A model generated the notes under the pieces. The model saw nothing but the letters and a program-made list of their open reading frames with translations. It searched no databases and was not told where the DNA came from. A stretch of 64,000 nucleotides of DNA from Dendrobium chrysotoxum (lineage: Eukaryota > Streptophyta > Magnoliopsida > Asparagales > Orchidaceae). The number at the start of each line of letters is the position of its first letter. Positions within the stretch are counted from its first letter, which is position 1. Positions 1 to 10,774 of this stretch are shown piece by piece. The position numbers and the translations under genes were made by a program. The stretch covers positions 93,243,264-93,307,263 of the forward strand of contig CM034314.1 in NCBI GenBank assembly GCA_019925795.1. The letters run 5' to 3'.

Positions 1-341
1 GGCTTTACTCTTAGAGATAGGATACGAAATGAGCATATACATGAAAAGGTTGGAGTAGCTCCAGTGGAAGATAAGATTAGAGAGAGTCGCCTTAGATGGT
101 TTGGTCATATAAAACGACGGCCTTCTGATGACCCGATTAGGAAAGTAGAGGTATTAGATTTGACTTATATTAAGAAGGGTAGAGGTAGACCTAAAAGACT
201 TGGTTAGAAAATATTAGAAATAACATTTCTTTATTAGATTTAGATGAGAATTTAACTTTTAACGGGGCAAAATGGAGAAAAAGGATTCATGTAGCCGACC
301 CCACATAGTGGGATGAAGGCTTGATGTTGTTGTTGTTTGTT
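1..341 (+). mobile_element. 3' end of an RTE-type LINE (truncated by window start)
   Basis: Reading the plus strand gives a degenerate tail of a non-LTR retrotransposon reverse-transcriptase polyprotein, with the familiar plant motifs RLRWFGHIKRRPSDDP and RGRGRPKRL, then WRKRIH-like codons and the 'ADP' tail, and ends in a short TTG/GTT repeat (about 326-341) typical of RTE-clade 3' ends. At least one in-frame stop follows KRLG, so it is dead. The 5' part lies outside the window. Confidence 0.85.
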
Positions 342-519
342 AAAATCTAGTTCTTTGTAGTTCAATTCAAATTTTGTTCCTTATTTAGTGGTTTTTGCTC
401 TGTTCCCTGTGTTGTATACAAGTTCAAGTCCAAATTATAGTCTCCCTGTTGTTTGTATAAAGTCTTGCAGATTTCATTCTGAATTCCGACGTCCTCCCGA
501 CGTCTCCTCCATTTAGGAA

Positions 520-840
520 AAATTTCAGGAGTCTGGATTTTTCCACCACGCTAAAAAAAACATATATGGTAGGTGTCAGGTGACACTGCAGTCATGGTCT
601 TCAATCCTACTACGCCAAGAAAGACGTGTATGGGTCTTCGGGAGTATGTGTTTGAAATGCATAGTCGTTTCCCCGCCGGCACTGAGGCACGCACAACGGT
701 ACTTGAAAGTTGTCTCTGCCATGCTAAGAAAAATGTGTATAGGGCTTACCCACCTTGCCGTATGTGCCGCACCGGGTTTCCTCCTACCACACTAAGAAAA
801 GAATGTATATGTGGTTTCCTAGCGCGCCACGAGCACTAAG
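520..840 (+). repeat. Degenerate repeat with CACGCTAAGAAAA-like core
   Basis: A core resembling CCACGCTAAGAAAAACGTG occurs at about 545, 608, 718 and 788, each time followed by GTGTATGGG-like sequence. Spacing is irregular (about 60-110 bp). An 88-codon open frame across it is explained by the repeat and resembles nothing I know. It may be a subterminal repeat array of an unidentified DNA transposon. Confidence 0.45.
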
Positions 841-893
841 GACAGGGTTTGAAGTCTAGGAATTATACGATTGTACATAATGCTGGCGACGAG

Positions 894-948
894 ATGACGA
901 TAACAAATGCACGAGGATCGAGGGACCCTATATATATAGATGATAATA
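894..948 (+). CDS. RDM1: Possible first coding exon of RDM1 (tentative)
   Basis: An ATG at 894 opens 18 codons plus one base, ending at a GT (949-950). The encoded stretch contains an acidic IYIDDN motif. The one-base overhang fits the two-base phase of the downstream RDM1 exon at 3568, so splicing would keep the frame. RDM1 proteins start with a poorly conserved acidic/serine-rich stretch, so sequence similarity cannot confirm it. The intron would be 2.6 kb. The true first exon could lie elsewhere in 341-3567 or outside the window. Confidence 0.25.
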
Positions 949-3567
949 GTAACAATGGCAAAGAAAATCAAGCATTTATCATGTTAATTTGAATTTCAAA
1001 ATGCTAATTATTTCCAGTTTTATAAACTAGTTGTTTTAATTAACAGATTATTAGCAGAGCCGATTTAGAGAAGTTAACCATCAAGAGTAAAGTATGCAGA
1101 TGGGCAATTTCTCAATGACTACAGTAAAATGTTTGAATCAAGGCAGATTAAAAAAAGAAAAGAAAAGAAACCTGCTCGTTCTCTTTGCTTAAAACCAATT
1201 GATTTCACACGGGGAAAAGCTGTTGTTGTGGAATGGTAGTGAGGGCTGCAGCTAAGTGAATCAGAGGTGAGGGTTGGATGTGTAGATTGACTAAGTGAAA
1301 GTTGTTGGTTGTTGTGAGGGAGTGGAGTTTACTTGGCTAGTAGAGTGGAAGGGAGAGGCGGTTTGATTTGTGTAGATCGGTGGTCAAAGTGGCTTGGTTG
1401 GGGGGAAATCGGCGGGAGGTTGGGATTGGATCGGAGGTTTGCTGGCATGAGACATGGACTGATTGAAGTGGAGGCTCAGTCGGCACAGTGATTGGGAGGA
1501 GCTTGAAGTTCAAATGGCTACTGGAGCGTGTGGGGAGACGAGGAACGAATGGCTCAGCAACAACGGTTGTGTGCGATTTAGGTGATATGAGGGAGGTACT
1601 GGTTGAGGCTGTGGGTTGCTGCGGCTAATTCGGTGCGGGACTTGGAAGACGAGACAACAGTTTGAGGAGAGGTTCAACACACGTGGGGTCGGAAGGCTAG
1701 GGCTCGACATCTTTGGAGGGCTGGATGGAGGAGATTGTAGCTCGGTGCCGAATCGAACGTGCGACGAAGATGGAGGTCAAGCTGTATGCGTGGAGTCGGG
1801 CATAGCTTGCATCAGGCAGGAGGATTTGCGCGTAACAAAGAGGGGAATCGCTCAAGCAGGTGATTTGGCTTGCAGCCGTGGAGGTTTTATGGAAACTAGA
1901 GGACTTCGTGCGTGGGAAACAGAAGAGCGGGAAGTTTTGTTTTGTGCGAAGCTTTAGAAAAAAGCGAAGTCCTCATTTGATTTCATTTTAACAACGAGGC
2001 ATAGCCTCGATTCGAGATTGGAGCAAAAGATCTAGGCAATCTTTGGAGATCTACATAGGATTTACGTCGGGATTTCAGGAGATTTGAGCAAGGCTTCGAC
2101 TGATACGAGATGTGTTCATTAATTTCGATTTTGATTTTTTTAATTAATTAAAGTGATAATAATAAATTATTATTATTGTTATTATTATTATTATTATTAT
2201 TAAAGTCTAAAGTGGTAAAAATGAGTTAGTTGGTCGGAATTACCTCAATTTGCGTGCAATTTTCTTGATTTGCACATCATCGCCTCGAAGTTTGTGTCAA
2301 TTTCCTTGCGCAATTTTAATTGAAAAAAATTATGATCATTCTTGGGTATTGACGACTCTTCGAACACAACGGCGAAGTCTGTTTTGCCATCAGACATCAT
2401 TTGGGCAATGTTACACATCAATTTCGGGTGTTGGCCGTCCATTTCGATAGATCTTGTCCGATTTGATTGCGAGGGGTTTCCTCTTAGGCAAATTTGACGC
2501 TTGATCGCAATGGCGTTGTCCGTTTGGCGATCGGAGGTTGTTTGACCCTTCAAGTGATATGTTATGTGTCAATTTCACCTCGTTTCGTATGTTTTTGCAT
2601 ATAGGGGTCAACATTGACTAGTTTCTTTGCCAACATCTGTCCATAATTTGGGGACCCTTATTTAACACTGCACTTAGGTGCCGATGTAACAGCTCTTGCG
2701 CACATCTCGTTGTATTCAGGACCTACAACGCATCGCTTCCAAGGAACGCACTAGTATTACCACAATGTATTAAATGATTCATATCATGATTATTCGACAA
2801 GTTTTACATTAGTTGTTGGCTACCACACACAACCCTTAACTTTTCTCATCCAGGATGTAGGACCTGGCAACGACAATGTTATTTTCATTGATATCTTAAT
2901 GTTTCGTTTTTAATACATCTAACTTTATCGCCTATCAGCTTCTCCAAGAAGGTTTTTATCTCTTGCCTTAGCTTATAACTCCAAAACAATTTAAATGATG
3001 CATTTATTTTTTATTAAACAATCAGGCATTTCTAGGATCTCTCCTACAGTTTCCATGTGTCTTTCTGCATATTTGATTTTCATTTACTCCTATAGAAACT
3101 CTCAAAGATCATCTTTAGTGAACCTTTTGTTGGAGGCGAGATATTATTACAACAAATTAAGTACCAGTATACTTACTGAACATTATGGTTACAGTATTAC
3201 AAATATATCCGTTTATCTGATGCTTCCTTTAGGTTGTAAGTTGTGCCTGCTATAATGTTGGTTGGCCCTTGCCCCTAATCCAAAGAGGCATTATTGCTTA
3301 TGCAACCTCCCTTTGTACCTTGACAGTTATTTAATAACTTAAGGCATCACTCATCAGAAAATATTATAAAATGAGGATTCATAAAGCGGATCTAAAAAAT
3401 GTTGAGATAAGTTTAATAATGATCAGTTTTTTTAAGTGTCAAATATTATTCAGCAGCTGAGTCACTTATGTATCTTTAAAATTTCTTGTGAACTTATCTG
3501 TACAATTTCCATAAAACTCTCACCTTAGCACCCACCTATGATCTTGATTATCCTCAATGTTATGCAG
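949..3567 (+). other. Presumed RDM1 intron or upstream region
   Basis: No further gene recognised. It holds an ATT/TTA microsatellite (about 2158-2202), a somewhat GC-richer stretch (1200-1960) whose open frames look random, and at 2875-3243 a segment that is duplicated near 17.1 and 22.4 kb. Confidence 0.5.
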
Positions 3568-3932
3568 GTACACTGATCCGAATGGCAGAAATGTACCAGG
3601 ATTACATGAAACGGATACCCATCCCTACTTTCAGTGGCTCTGTCGTTCCATTTACATCTTGGCAAGGCTTGGCTCAATCGCTGAAGCAGCTATACAAACA
3701 GCCTCTACATTATCTTACAAATACTCTCCTAAAACAATGGGATAGGGAAAGGTTTGGGAGTGATAATGAGCGTCAGCCACTTGATGCGGTAGTCCATCCT
3801 GTGAAGGCTCAGACCCTGATCTGGCTCACAGAAGAACTACATAGGCTCACTGCATCTCCATACCATTTGGCGAAACTATGGGCTTCTGATCCAATGTACC
3901 ATTCCCAGATTGATCCCTCTCTATCCAACTGA
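3568..3932 (+). CDS. RDM1: RDM1 (RNA-directed DNA methylation 1), main/last exon
   Basis: This exon encodes about 121 residues that match the whole conserved RDM1 domain: the opening AEMYQDYMKRIPIPTF, then PFTSWQGLAQSLKQLY, QPLHYLTN, HPVKAQTLIWL and the C-terminal LWASDPMYHSQIDP. It begins after a clear acceptor (TTATGCAG, ending 3567) and ends at its own stop, so the C-terminus is complete and no residue-level break is visible. RDM1 is a small plant-specific protein of the DDR complex (with DRD1 and DMS3) that links siRNA-guided silencing to DRM2 and Pol V at methylated DNA in the nucleus. Arabidopsis RDM1 is 163 residues, so roughly 20-40 N-terminal residues must come from an upstream exon; 894-948 is one candidate. 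A start at the internal ATG 3582 would also preserve the domain. Confidence 0.88.
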
Positions 3933-4115
3933 AAGCTTTAGGGGCAGCTTAACATTTTGATACCAACTTCTCTTTGTTTCATTTTACTGTTACTGTTTCA
4001 AATACTCAGCTTTCTTCCATAACTACTGCCAGTGTGCTTCTGTTGTTTCAGATGGATTCACTTTTATATAGAGGGCCAGTTTCTGATAATGGATTACATT
4101 GCCTTCATTGTGACA

Positions 4116-4189
4116 TTTAGGCTTCGTTTGGGACGGCTTTTTTGCTACTTTAAGAAGCAGGAAGAAAGCCGTCCCAAACAAAATCTTAG
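4116..4189. mobile_element. Short foldback MITE (GTTTGGGACGGC family)
   Basis: Inverted arms TTCGTTTGGGACGGCTTT and AAGCCGTCCCAAACAAAA surround a very short loop. Related copies lie at 23993-24110, 35906-35978 and 43750-43884. It sits about 180 bp after the RDM1 stop, possibly in its 3' UTR. Confidence 0.7.
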
Positions 4190-4454
4190 TTATAGAGTAA
4201 TGGTAAAAAATAGTCTTACACTTTTTAAGCACATTGCAGTCCCATTTTCTTTCAAATATTCAATTAGTTCTTAAACTCTCTCAATCTGAATTAATTTGAT
4301 TGTACCATAAACTGTCATTTTTTTATGAAAATTGATAAGTGAAAAATTTCATGAGGAAATTTTGATTTTTTTTTTTTATATAAATTTTGGATCAATTTCA
4401 ATAGAGATGATATTTCATATATCAATCCAATGTCAGGTCTCTTGACATTGAAAA

Positions 4455-4577
4455 ATTATTAGGTGCGTCGTCCGGAGGTGAATCCGGATGCGTCACGTCA
4501 CTCGGGGCTTGGTGCATCCGGGTGATGCGGCGCGTCCAGATTCACCTCCGGACGGTTCGGACGTCGCACCTAATAAT
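4455..4577. mobile_element. GC-rich foldback MITE with ATTATTAGGTGCG ends
   Basis: Perfect terminal inverted repeat ATTATTAGGTGCG/CGCACCTAATAAT followed by near-perfect inner arms (TCCGGAGGTGAAT and ATTCACCTCCGGA). A longer direct repeat resembling CTTGACATT(G)AAAA flanks both sides. No coding capacity. Confidence 0.75.
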
Positions 4578-4584
4578 CTCTCCT

Positions 4585-4700
4585 TGACATTAAAATGCTG
4601 GCTTGAGGATAAGAACAAAAAGGAATGGACAACAGAAGCATTTCATAAAAAGCAAATGTTAAAATAATGACATGTTTGACAAATCTCAAATTCTGAAGAA
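4585..4700 (+). repeat. Duplicated segment, part 1 (other copy at 28005-28110)
   Basis: From TGACATTAAAATGCTGGCTT to TGACAAATCTCAAA this matches 28005-28110 with few differences. The continuation of the match is 6727-7205, after the solo LTR. Confidence 0.7.
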
Positions 4701-5224
4701 AGACTTCAAGTGGTATAGGCAACTGATACCATACTTAATAAAGGCTACCAAAATTGTAAAAATAGTCTTAAAATATTATATTGGGTTTGGAATAATGTTG
4801 AAAATTATTCGTAAAATGGACACCATACGACCTAAAAAGTTCGATAGTATGAGCATGTGTCAATAAGAAAAGTAAGCCAATAAATAAGTAATGTATAATA
4901 TTTATTATGATTGATCATATAATTTTGGAGAAAATGAAGGGCGTTGAATGTACTATAATATAGTAAGATATATAAAAAAAATGAAAGAAATTTGAAAATG
5001 TTAGTCATGCGTGCAGATTAATCACATCATACTACTGTTTAACAAATCATATCATTGCTCTTAGGCAATTCAGCCAATGATTATTCAGAGATCAAAATTT
5101 TTGGATAATTATTGAAATGTGCATGGAAGAGTATCACATTTGTTAACATCAATATATATGTATAATTGGTTCAAAAGAAACTCAATATTTAATCAAAATA
5201 AGTCAGATTTGTCACACCAGAGGG

Positions 5225-6726
5225 ATCACTGTTGTGTCCTGGAATATTTGCGACGGTAGAGATTGATATAATTTAGCGTCTAGCTTTATATGAAGATCCA
5301 ACACACAAATAGTAAGAGAGTATAGTTATAACTTTTTATAAAAGATACCATAATTTTTACGTGGAAACCCCTAAAAAAGAGAAAAATCACGGGGCCTGTC
5401 CCAGTTTGAATGAATCCATTAATATTTGCAATTGATTACAAGTGAGATCTTCCTTAGAAGGAAGTTCTTGGCTCGATGTAGCAAATATACATCATATTGC
5501 ATTATATGTTGGGAGATGGAAGAATCAGTGTTGATATATTTTTATGGGCGGTAGGATCACAGTCGGTGAGCGATGTAGGTCGGAAGGACCGTAGTCGCAT
5601 GACAGTGGTCGAAAGGACCGTAGTCAGGCGGCGGAGGTTAGGAGGACCATTGTTGGGCGACAGTGCTCGAAAAGACCGTAGTCGGGGGGCAACGGTGCTC
5701 GAAAGGATTGTAGTCGGGTGACTGAGGTTCGGTGGTGGTCGATGGACTGGGGGAAATCTGGCGGTGGTTGGCAGACTGGTAAAAAATTCGGCGATGGTTG
5801 GGAAGAATTCCAGTTGTTGTCGATGGACGGGCAAGTCTGTCGATGGTCAGCGGACTAGTGGAAGTACGTCGGTGATCGGCATACTGGCGGAAGTCCGGCG
5901 GTGGTTGGTGGACAAGCGAAAGTCTGGTGGTGGTCGACAGACTGGCGGAAGTCCGATGGTGGTCGGCAGACTGGCGGAAGTCCGTCGGTGGCCTGGAAGA
6001 ACTTCGATAGTGGTAGGCGGATGGGTGGAAGTCCGAAGGTGGTCGGCAGATTTGTGGAAGTTCGCAGTGATCGGCGGACTGGCGGAATTCCGGTGGAGGA
6101 ATAGTGGGAGTCCGACGATGGTCCATCGGTGGTTGGGAAGAACTCCGACGGTGGTTGGCGGACTAGCGGGAGTCCGACGATGGTCGGCGGCAAGCATGCT
6201 CCCAGATTCTTCCGTTCTCGCCCCCCCCAGAAGAGTGGGGGCTATTTATAATTTTTTTTTAGAGTGGCATTGCTAGTAAATATGTGGAGGATCAAGGTCA
6301 AAATAGGAGTGGTTTGAATGGACGGCTGATATTGATCCCTTTGATTATGGACCTTTATTGATCATTTGAATGTCTTAATAATATGGGAATTCAGTGATCA
6401 GCTCGTTGGATTCGTCTCGTCGAGCCGCTGGATTCGACTATAAGCATGTCACGTTTGGATATCGTTTGGTAATTCAAATTATGATTTGAACCTTCTGAAT
6501 GTGCTTTGGGTCCTTTATTTGGACTCATTTGGGTTTGGATTAAGTCGAATTTAGTGTTGTTGGGTTCGTATTTTTGAGACGTTCAGTTTGACTGCGAGTT
6601 TGCTGAAATCGGAGTTCAGATGATTACCATTTTAATTTTTGAAGCTTTTGCTGAAATCGGAGTTCAGATAATTACATCAAGATTCGTGCTCGATCAAGAC
6701 AAAATTTTTGATGACATATCAATCAC
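5225..6726 (+). mobile_element. Solo LTR, family 1 copy a, with internal GC minisatellite
   Basis: The element proper is 5230-6721 (1492 bp). It begins TGTTGTGTCC, ends GATGACATATCA, and is flanked by an exact 5-bp target duplication ATCAC (5225-5229 and 6722-6726). It is about 68-80% like the element at 8718-10182 by eye, with the same start, middle (CCACGGGGCCTG..., TTTATAG) and end. The middle (about 5560-6190) is a degenerate GC-rich minisatellite based on GGCGGAAGTCCGACGGTGGTCGGC. Long open frames on both strands here are by-products of that repeat. No internal retroelement genes, so a solo LTR is likely. Confidence 0.85.
5560..6190 (+). repeat. GC-rich minisatellite inside solo LTR copy a
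   Basis: Units of about 25-40 bp vary around TGGTCGGCAGACTGGCGGAA. The repeat is the least conserved part between the two LTR copies. Confidence 0.75.
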
Positions 6727-7205
6727 TATACAAGATTTTATAAGAACTTGAGCCAAATTCAATTCATGTCATATTTATTCATAAAATGGATGGAAAAAAT
6801 TAACATGAAGTTATGAAGAAAAAAATTGATCAACTATATAAAAATTTGAGAACATTGTTAAAAAAATGAATAATGCATTCAGATTAATATTTCTAAAAGA
6901 AAAAATTTTGGTAACATTTTAATGACTATCCTGAAAAAAATATTTGGACCAAGCAAGTATTTTTTATGCCTTCATAAAATCCGACCAAAGATAAGACAAA
7001 TGATGGCTATTTGTGGTCATTGGATTTGCTTTTAACTCAAAGGAATCTAAGTAATGCATTAAGGTATAGTTGGTGAATCTGAGTAATGCATACCATAAAA
7101 ATCTCAAAGTGAATATAAATAAATTAGCTCTTAGTCACTTTTCACTCAAAAGATCAAGTTTGTTAGATATTAATTAGCTTAATTAAAAAAAAATTCTTAA
7201 AGAAA
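6727..7205 (+). repeat. Duplicated segment, part 2 (other copy at 28105-28655)
   Basis: Starts CAAGATTTTATAAGAACTTG and ends TTCTTAAAGAAAGAAAAG. It matches 28105-28655 over most of its length, with small gaps. Non-coding. Confidence 0.7.
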
Positions 7206-8712
7206 GAAAAGTGCAGCATTAAAAACTAATATCATTATAAAATGCACTTAAAATATATTAACATTTAAGATTTTAAATAAAAAATGGTTTAAAATGTTTA
7301 AAAATTTTATCTTACTTTCTTATATTAATTGATTCTTTATTATTTATCTTCTAATTTTTCATTCTTTTTTATCATTTCATTATAATAATTGCTTGAATGA
7401 TAATCATTTTCTCTTTTTCAAAATAAACGGGTCAGCTTCTGAGTTGGCTCGATCTCAAAAATTAAGCTCAAGCTGCAACTCAAACTCGATTAATAAATCA
7501 ATCTCAAGCTCAATCCCAGAGTGATTCGAGCTCGGCTTTCATCTATCATTCTATATTAATAAATCAATCTCAAGCTCAATCACTTAAACGTTGGAGGCAT
7601 TACCCATTATATTATGATTTTGTCCTACATTTTTTCTATTATACTCTGAACTTTATCAACACCCAAAGAAAATTTAACCACATACTTACAAAATGGTTTA
7701 TCATGACCACCGATCAAGATAAAAGGATCAACCTTTTTTAGTTTTTCTTGGCTGTCTTTATTGAGAATATAAATTTTGTAACCCTAAATCATATCTTCAA
7801 GTTCTTGATCACTGAACTACATTCTGAGGATATTAGGTGGGGGTGAAAAGAATAAAATCAAGATTTTTTTTTTTTCTTGGGGCTCTTCTAAAAGAGATGT
7901 TGAATGCATCATTGCTTATTATTTTATTTGCAAACTTGTCAAAACAATAAAGTAAAATGTTGATAAATACAATGCTCCCTTGGTCCCATAACATCTTTGG
8001 GAGGATCTCTCCATGATTTTATTTTAGGAATGTTACAAATTCATTGTGGACATGATAGTATTTTTGGAGTATGTATTGCTTTATCATGATATTATAAACT
8101 TCAAGATTTGTAAAAAAAATCCTATTGTAGGAGACATAAGTCTAATTTTGCATATTCTTTATGCCACACAACTCCTTGATATTAATGGCATCATTTATTT
8201 TAATTTATGAGTTAAATAGAAGTTACTAATAAATTTTAATTTTAATTACCATTTAATAAGTTGTAATAATAAGTAATATAATTAGAAGCTTGCTTTGCTA
8301 TTAAATAGTTTAATTATTAATTATAGAACTAATTACCAAACTATTTACTTAGGTGTTATTTTAATATGTATTTGAAATCTAATTATATTGATAATTACAT
8401 AATTAATTAGTTAATTATTTTTTGAAATAACTAATTATGTAACTAGTACTTCTACTAATGATTTTATTATTTATTTAAAAATTGTTTAATTAGTTTTAAT
8501 TATTAGTTATACTATTAATTATTTTATTACTCACTTAAATATTCTACTATTAACTAATTATTTAATTATTATTCACAATGTTAATTATATAATTAATTAT
8601 TCTATTTCAAACTCTAAACCCTACGCTAATTATATTCATTTTTAATTACTAATTATACAATAAATTATTTACTTAATTATACTACTAATTATTTAATTAA
8701 TTTTGTTAATTA
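7206..8712. other. AT-rich non-genic stretch
   Basis: No gene seen. From about 8190 it becomes a run of ATTAATTAT-like sequence, the same kind of core found inside the Harbinger-like elements (11340-11660, 45480-45900). It continues after the solo LTR to 10330, so it is probably one element core split by that LTR. Confidence 0.5.
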
Positions 8713-10187
8713 TTAATTGTTGCGTCTTGGAGTATTCGCGGCGGTAGAGAAATATAAAGTTTAACCCCTTAGCTTTGCACGAAGATCCAGCACGCAATCA
8801 GATAAGAGAAAGTGTGCGGTATTTGTAAGAGACATCAAGATTTTTATGTGGAAAACCCTGAAAATGGGAAACACCACGGGGCCTGACTCAGTTTGAATGA
8901 ATCCACTATTATTTGTAGTTGATTACAACTGAGGCCATTGGGGGAAGGCATTGGCTTGATGTACATCATATGGAGTACATTACATGGTGGGAATACAAAG
9001 AGTGATTGTTGACGTGTTCATTTAGTTTGAAGGACTATAGTTGGAGGGCGAAGAAGGTCAGAAGTACCGTAGTCGGCGGGCGACGGAGGTCGGAAGGACC
9101 ATAGTCGGTGGGCGACGGAGGTCATAAAGACCTTTGTCTGGTGATGGAGGTCGAAAAGACTGTAGCCGACCGTAGTCGGCAGACAACGGAGGTTGGGGCG
9201 TCAGAGGTCAGAAGGATCGTTGACAGGCGGAAGTCCGTCATCGGGTAAAAATCTAGCGACGGGCGGAAGTCCAGCGTCGGTAGAAGTCCGGCGACAGGCG
9301 GAAGTCTGGCGAAGAGCGGAAGTTCGGCGTCAGGTAGAAGTCTGATGAAAGTCCAACGACAAGCGGAAGTCTGACGTCGGGTAGAAGTTCGACGAAAGGC
9401 CGACGATGGATAGAAGTACGACGTCGGGTAGGAGTCCAGCGTCGGGTGGAAGTCCGATGACGGACCAAAGTCTGGTGTCTAGCGAAAATTCGGCGATGAA
9501 CAAAAGTCCGACGTCAGTCGTCTGTCGGGCAACACCCCAGCTTCAGTCGACGATCGGGTGAAGCTTCGTCGTCGATCGACTGCCGGGTGGAAGTCCGACG
9601 GTGGTCAAGGAGGGGTTTAATGGCAAGAGAGCTCTGTTCCTTCTCTTCTTCTTTCCTTGCTTGGGTCGCTCCTTCCTCTTTGGCCTTCCTCCCCCCTAAT
9701 GAGAAATGAGGGGTCTATTTATAGTTTTCTGAGAGTAGCATGACCAGTAAATAAGAGGAAGATCAAGGGTAAATTGGGAGAGGTTTGAATGGACGGCTGA
9801 TGTTGAATTCCTTGATCATAAATCATTTATTGAGCATTTGAAGGCCTTAATGATATCAGAATCTGATGATCTTGGGCTCGTTGGATTTTTCTCGTCGAGC
9901 CGCTCGATTCGACTATAAGCATGTCACGTTTGGAAACTGTTTGGTAATCCGAATTATGGATTGAACCTTCCAAATGTGCTTCGGGTCTTTGATTTGGACT
10001 CATTTGGGCTCGGATTGAGTTGAATTTGGTGTCATTGTGTTCGTATTTCCGAGACATTTAGTTTGACTATAAGTTTGCTAAAATCGGAGTTCGGATGATT
10101 TTTGATTTAATTTTTCAAGTTTCTAACTTGATTTTTGCCTCAAGATTCGTGCTCGATCAAGATAATTTTTGATGATATATCATTAAT
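8713..10187 (+). mobile_element. Solo LTR, family 1 copy b, with internal minisatellite
   Basis: The element proper is 8718-10182 (1465 bp). It begins TGTTGCGTCTTGG, ends GATGATATATCA and is flanked by an exact TTAAT duplication (8713-8717, 10183-10187). The minisatellite (about 9030-9600) uses a related unit (GCGGAAGTCCGGCGTCGGGTAG). TTTATAG at about 9716 lies in the position expected of a TATA region. Confidence 0.85.
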
Positions 10188-10329
10188 ATTTTAAATTGGA
10201 GATTAATATAATACTCATTTTAATGATTTAATTATTAATTATATCATTAATCACTTAAATATTTTACTACTAATTACTTAAATTGATAATTAATAATTGA
10301 TCGTTTTATTATTATTTAGTATTTAATTA

Positions 10330-10760
10330 ATTTTGTAGTTTTTTTAAGGGGAGAGAGAGCTACATGTAGATATTTATCATTGCACTCCTTATGCCCCATA
10401 GGGCATGCTTTTCCTCTTCTTCCTTTCGACTTCTTTGTCACGTCAGGTAGAGTTTTCAATGGGTCAATTCTTTGCCTCCTCGAGCGAGTCGGATCAGAAG
10501 TCACACAGATACAAAGTTCTTCCTTCGCGTCCTTTGACGGCGTTATTCGTCTCCTTCGACGATGGCGGGAGCTCGCTTACTGCGATGGTAACAAACTTTC
10601 TCTCTTTCGCACGCTTCTTAATCCAAATCTCGTAAATCCGCCCAAACATAGGATTTAGTAAATCTGGGATTTACGGCAAATAAAGGGAAACAGGGGATTT
10701 AATTCAATTTTTCCGTTTGGCAGGATCCTGCGTAAATCCTGCTTCTAACCCGCTACCAAA
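10330..10760. mobile_element. Right arm of a Harbinger/Tourist-like foldback element
   Basis: GC-richer sequence ending in repeated AAATCC/GGATTTA motifs and CTACCAAATAGCCCCC. It is a diverged copy of the arms at 12211-12622 and 45900-46213, sharing TCGGATCAGAAGTCAC and GAGCTCGCTTACTGCGATGG. Its matching left arm is not evident. Confidence 0.55.
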
Positions 10761-10774
10761 TAGCCCCCCTAGAG

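Noticed and set aside
573..839. 88-codon open frame with many Cys
   Set aside because: Explained by the CACGCTAAGAAAA repeat; the Cys spacing does not match a known zinc motif.
1616..1957. 113-codon open frame on the plus strand
   Set aside because: No recognisable motif, no splice context and a composition like the surrounding non-coding DNA.
5502..6276. Long open frames on both strands (up to 170 codons)
   Set aside because: They lie in the solo LTR minisatellite. The GC-rich repeat lacks stops in several frames at once, and the peptides are repeats of the same few residues.
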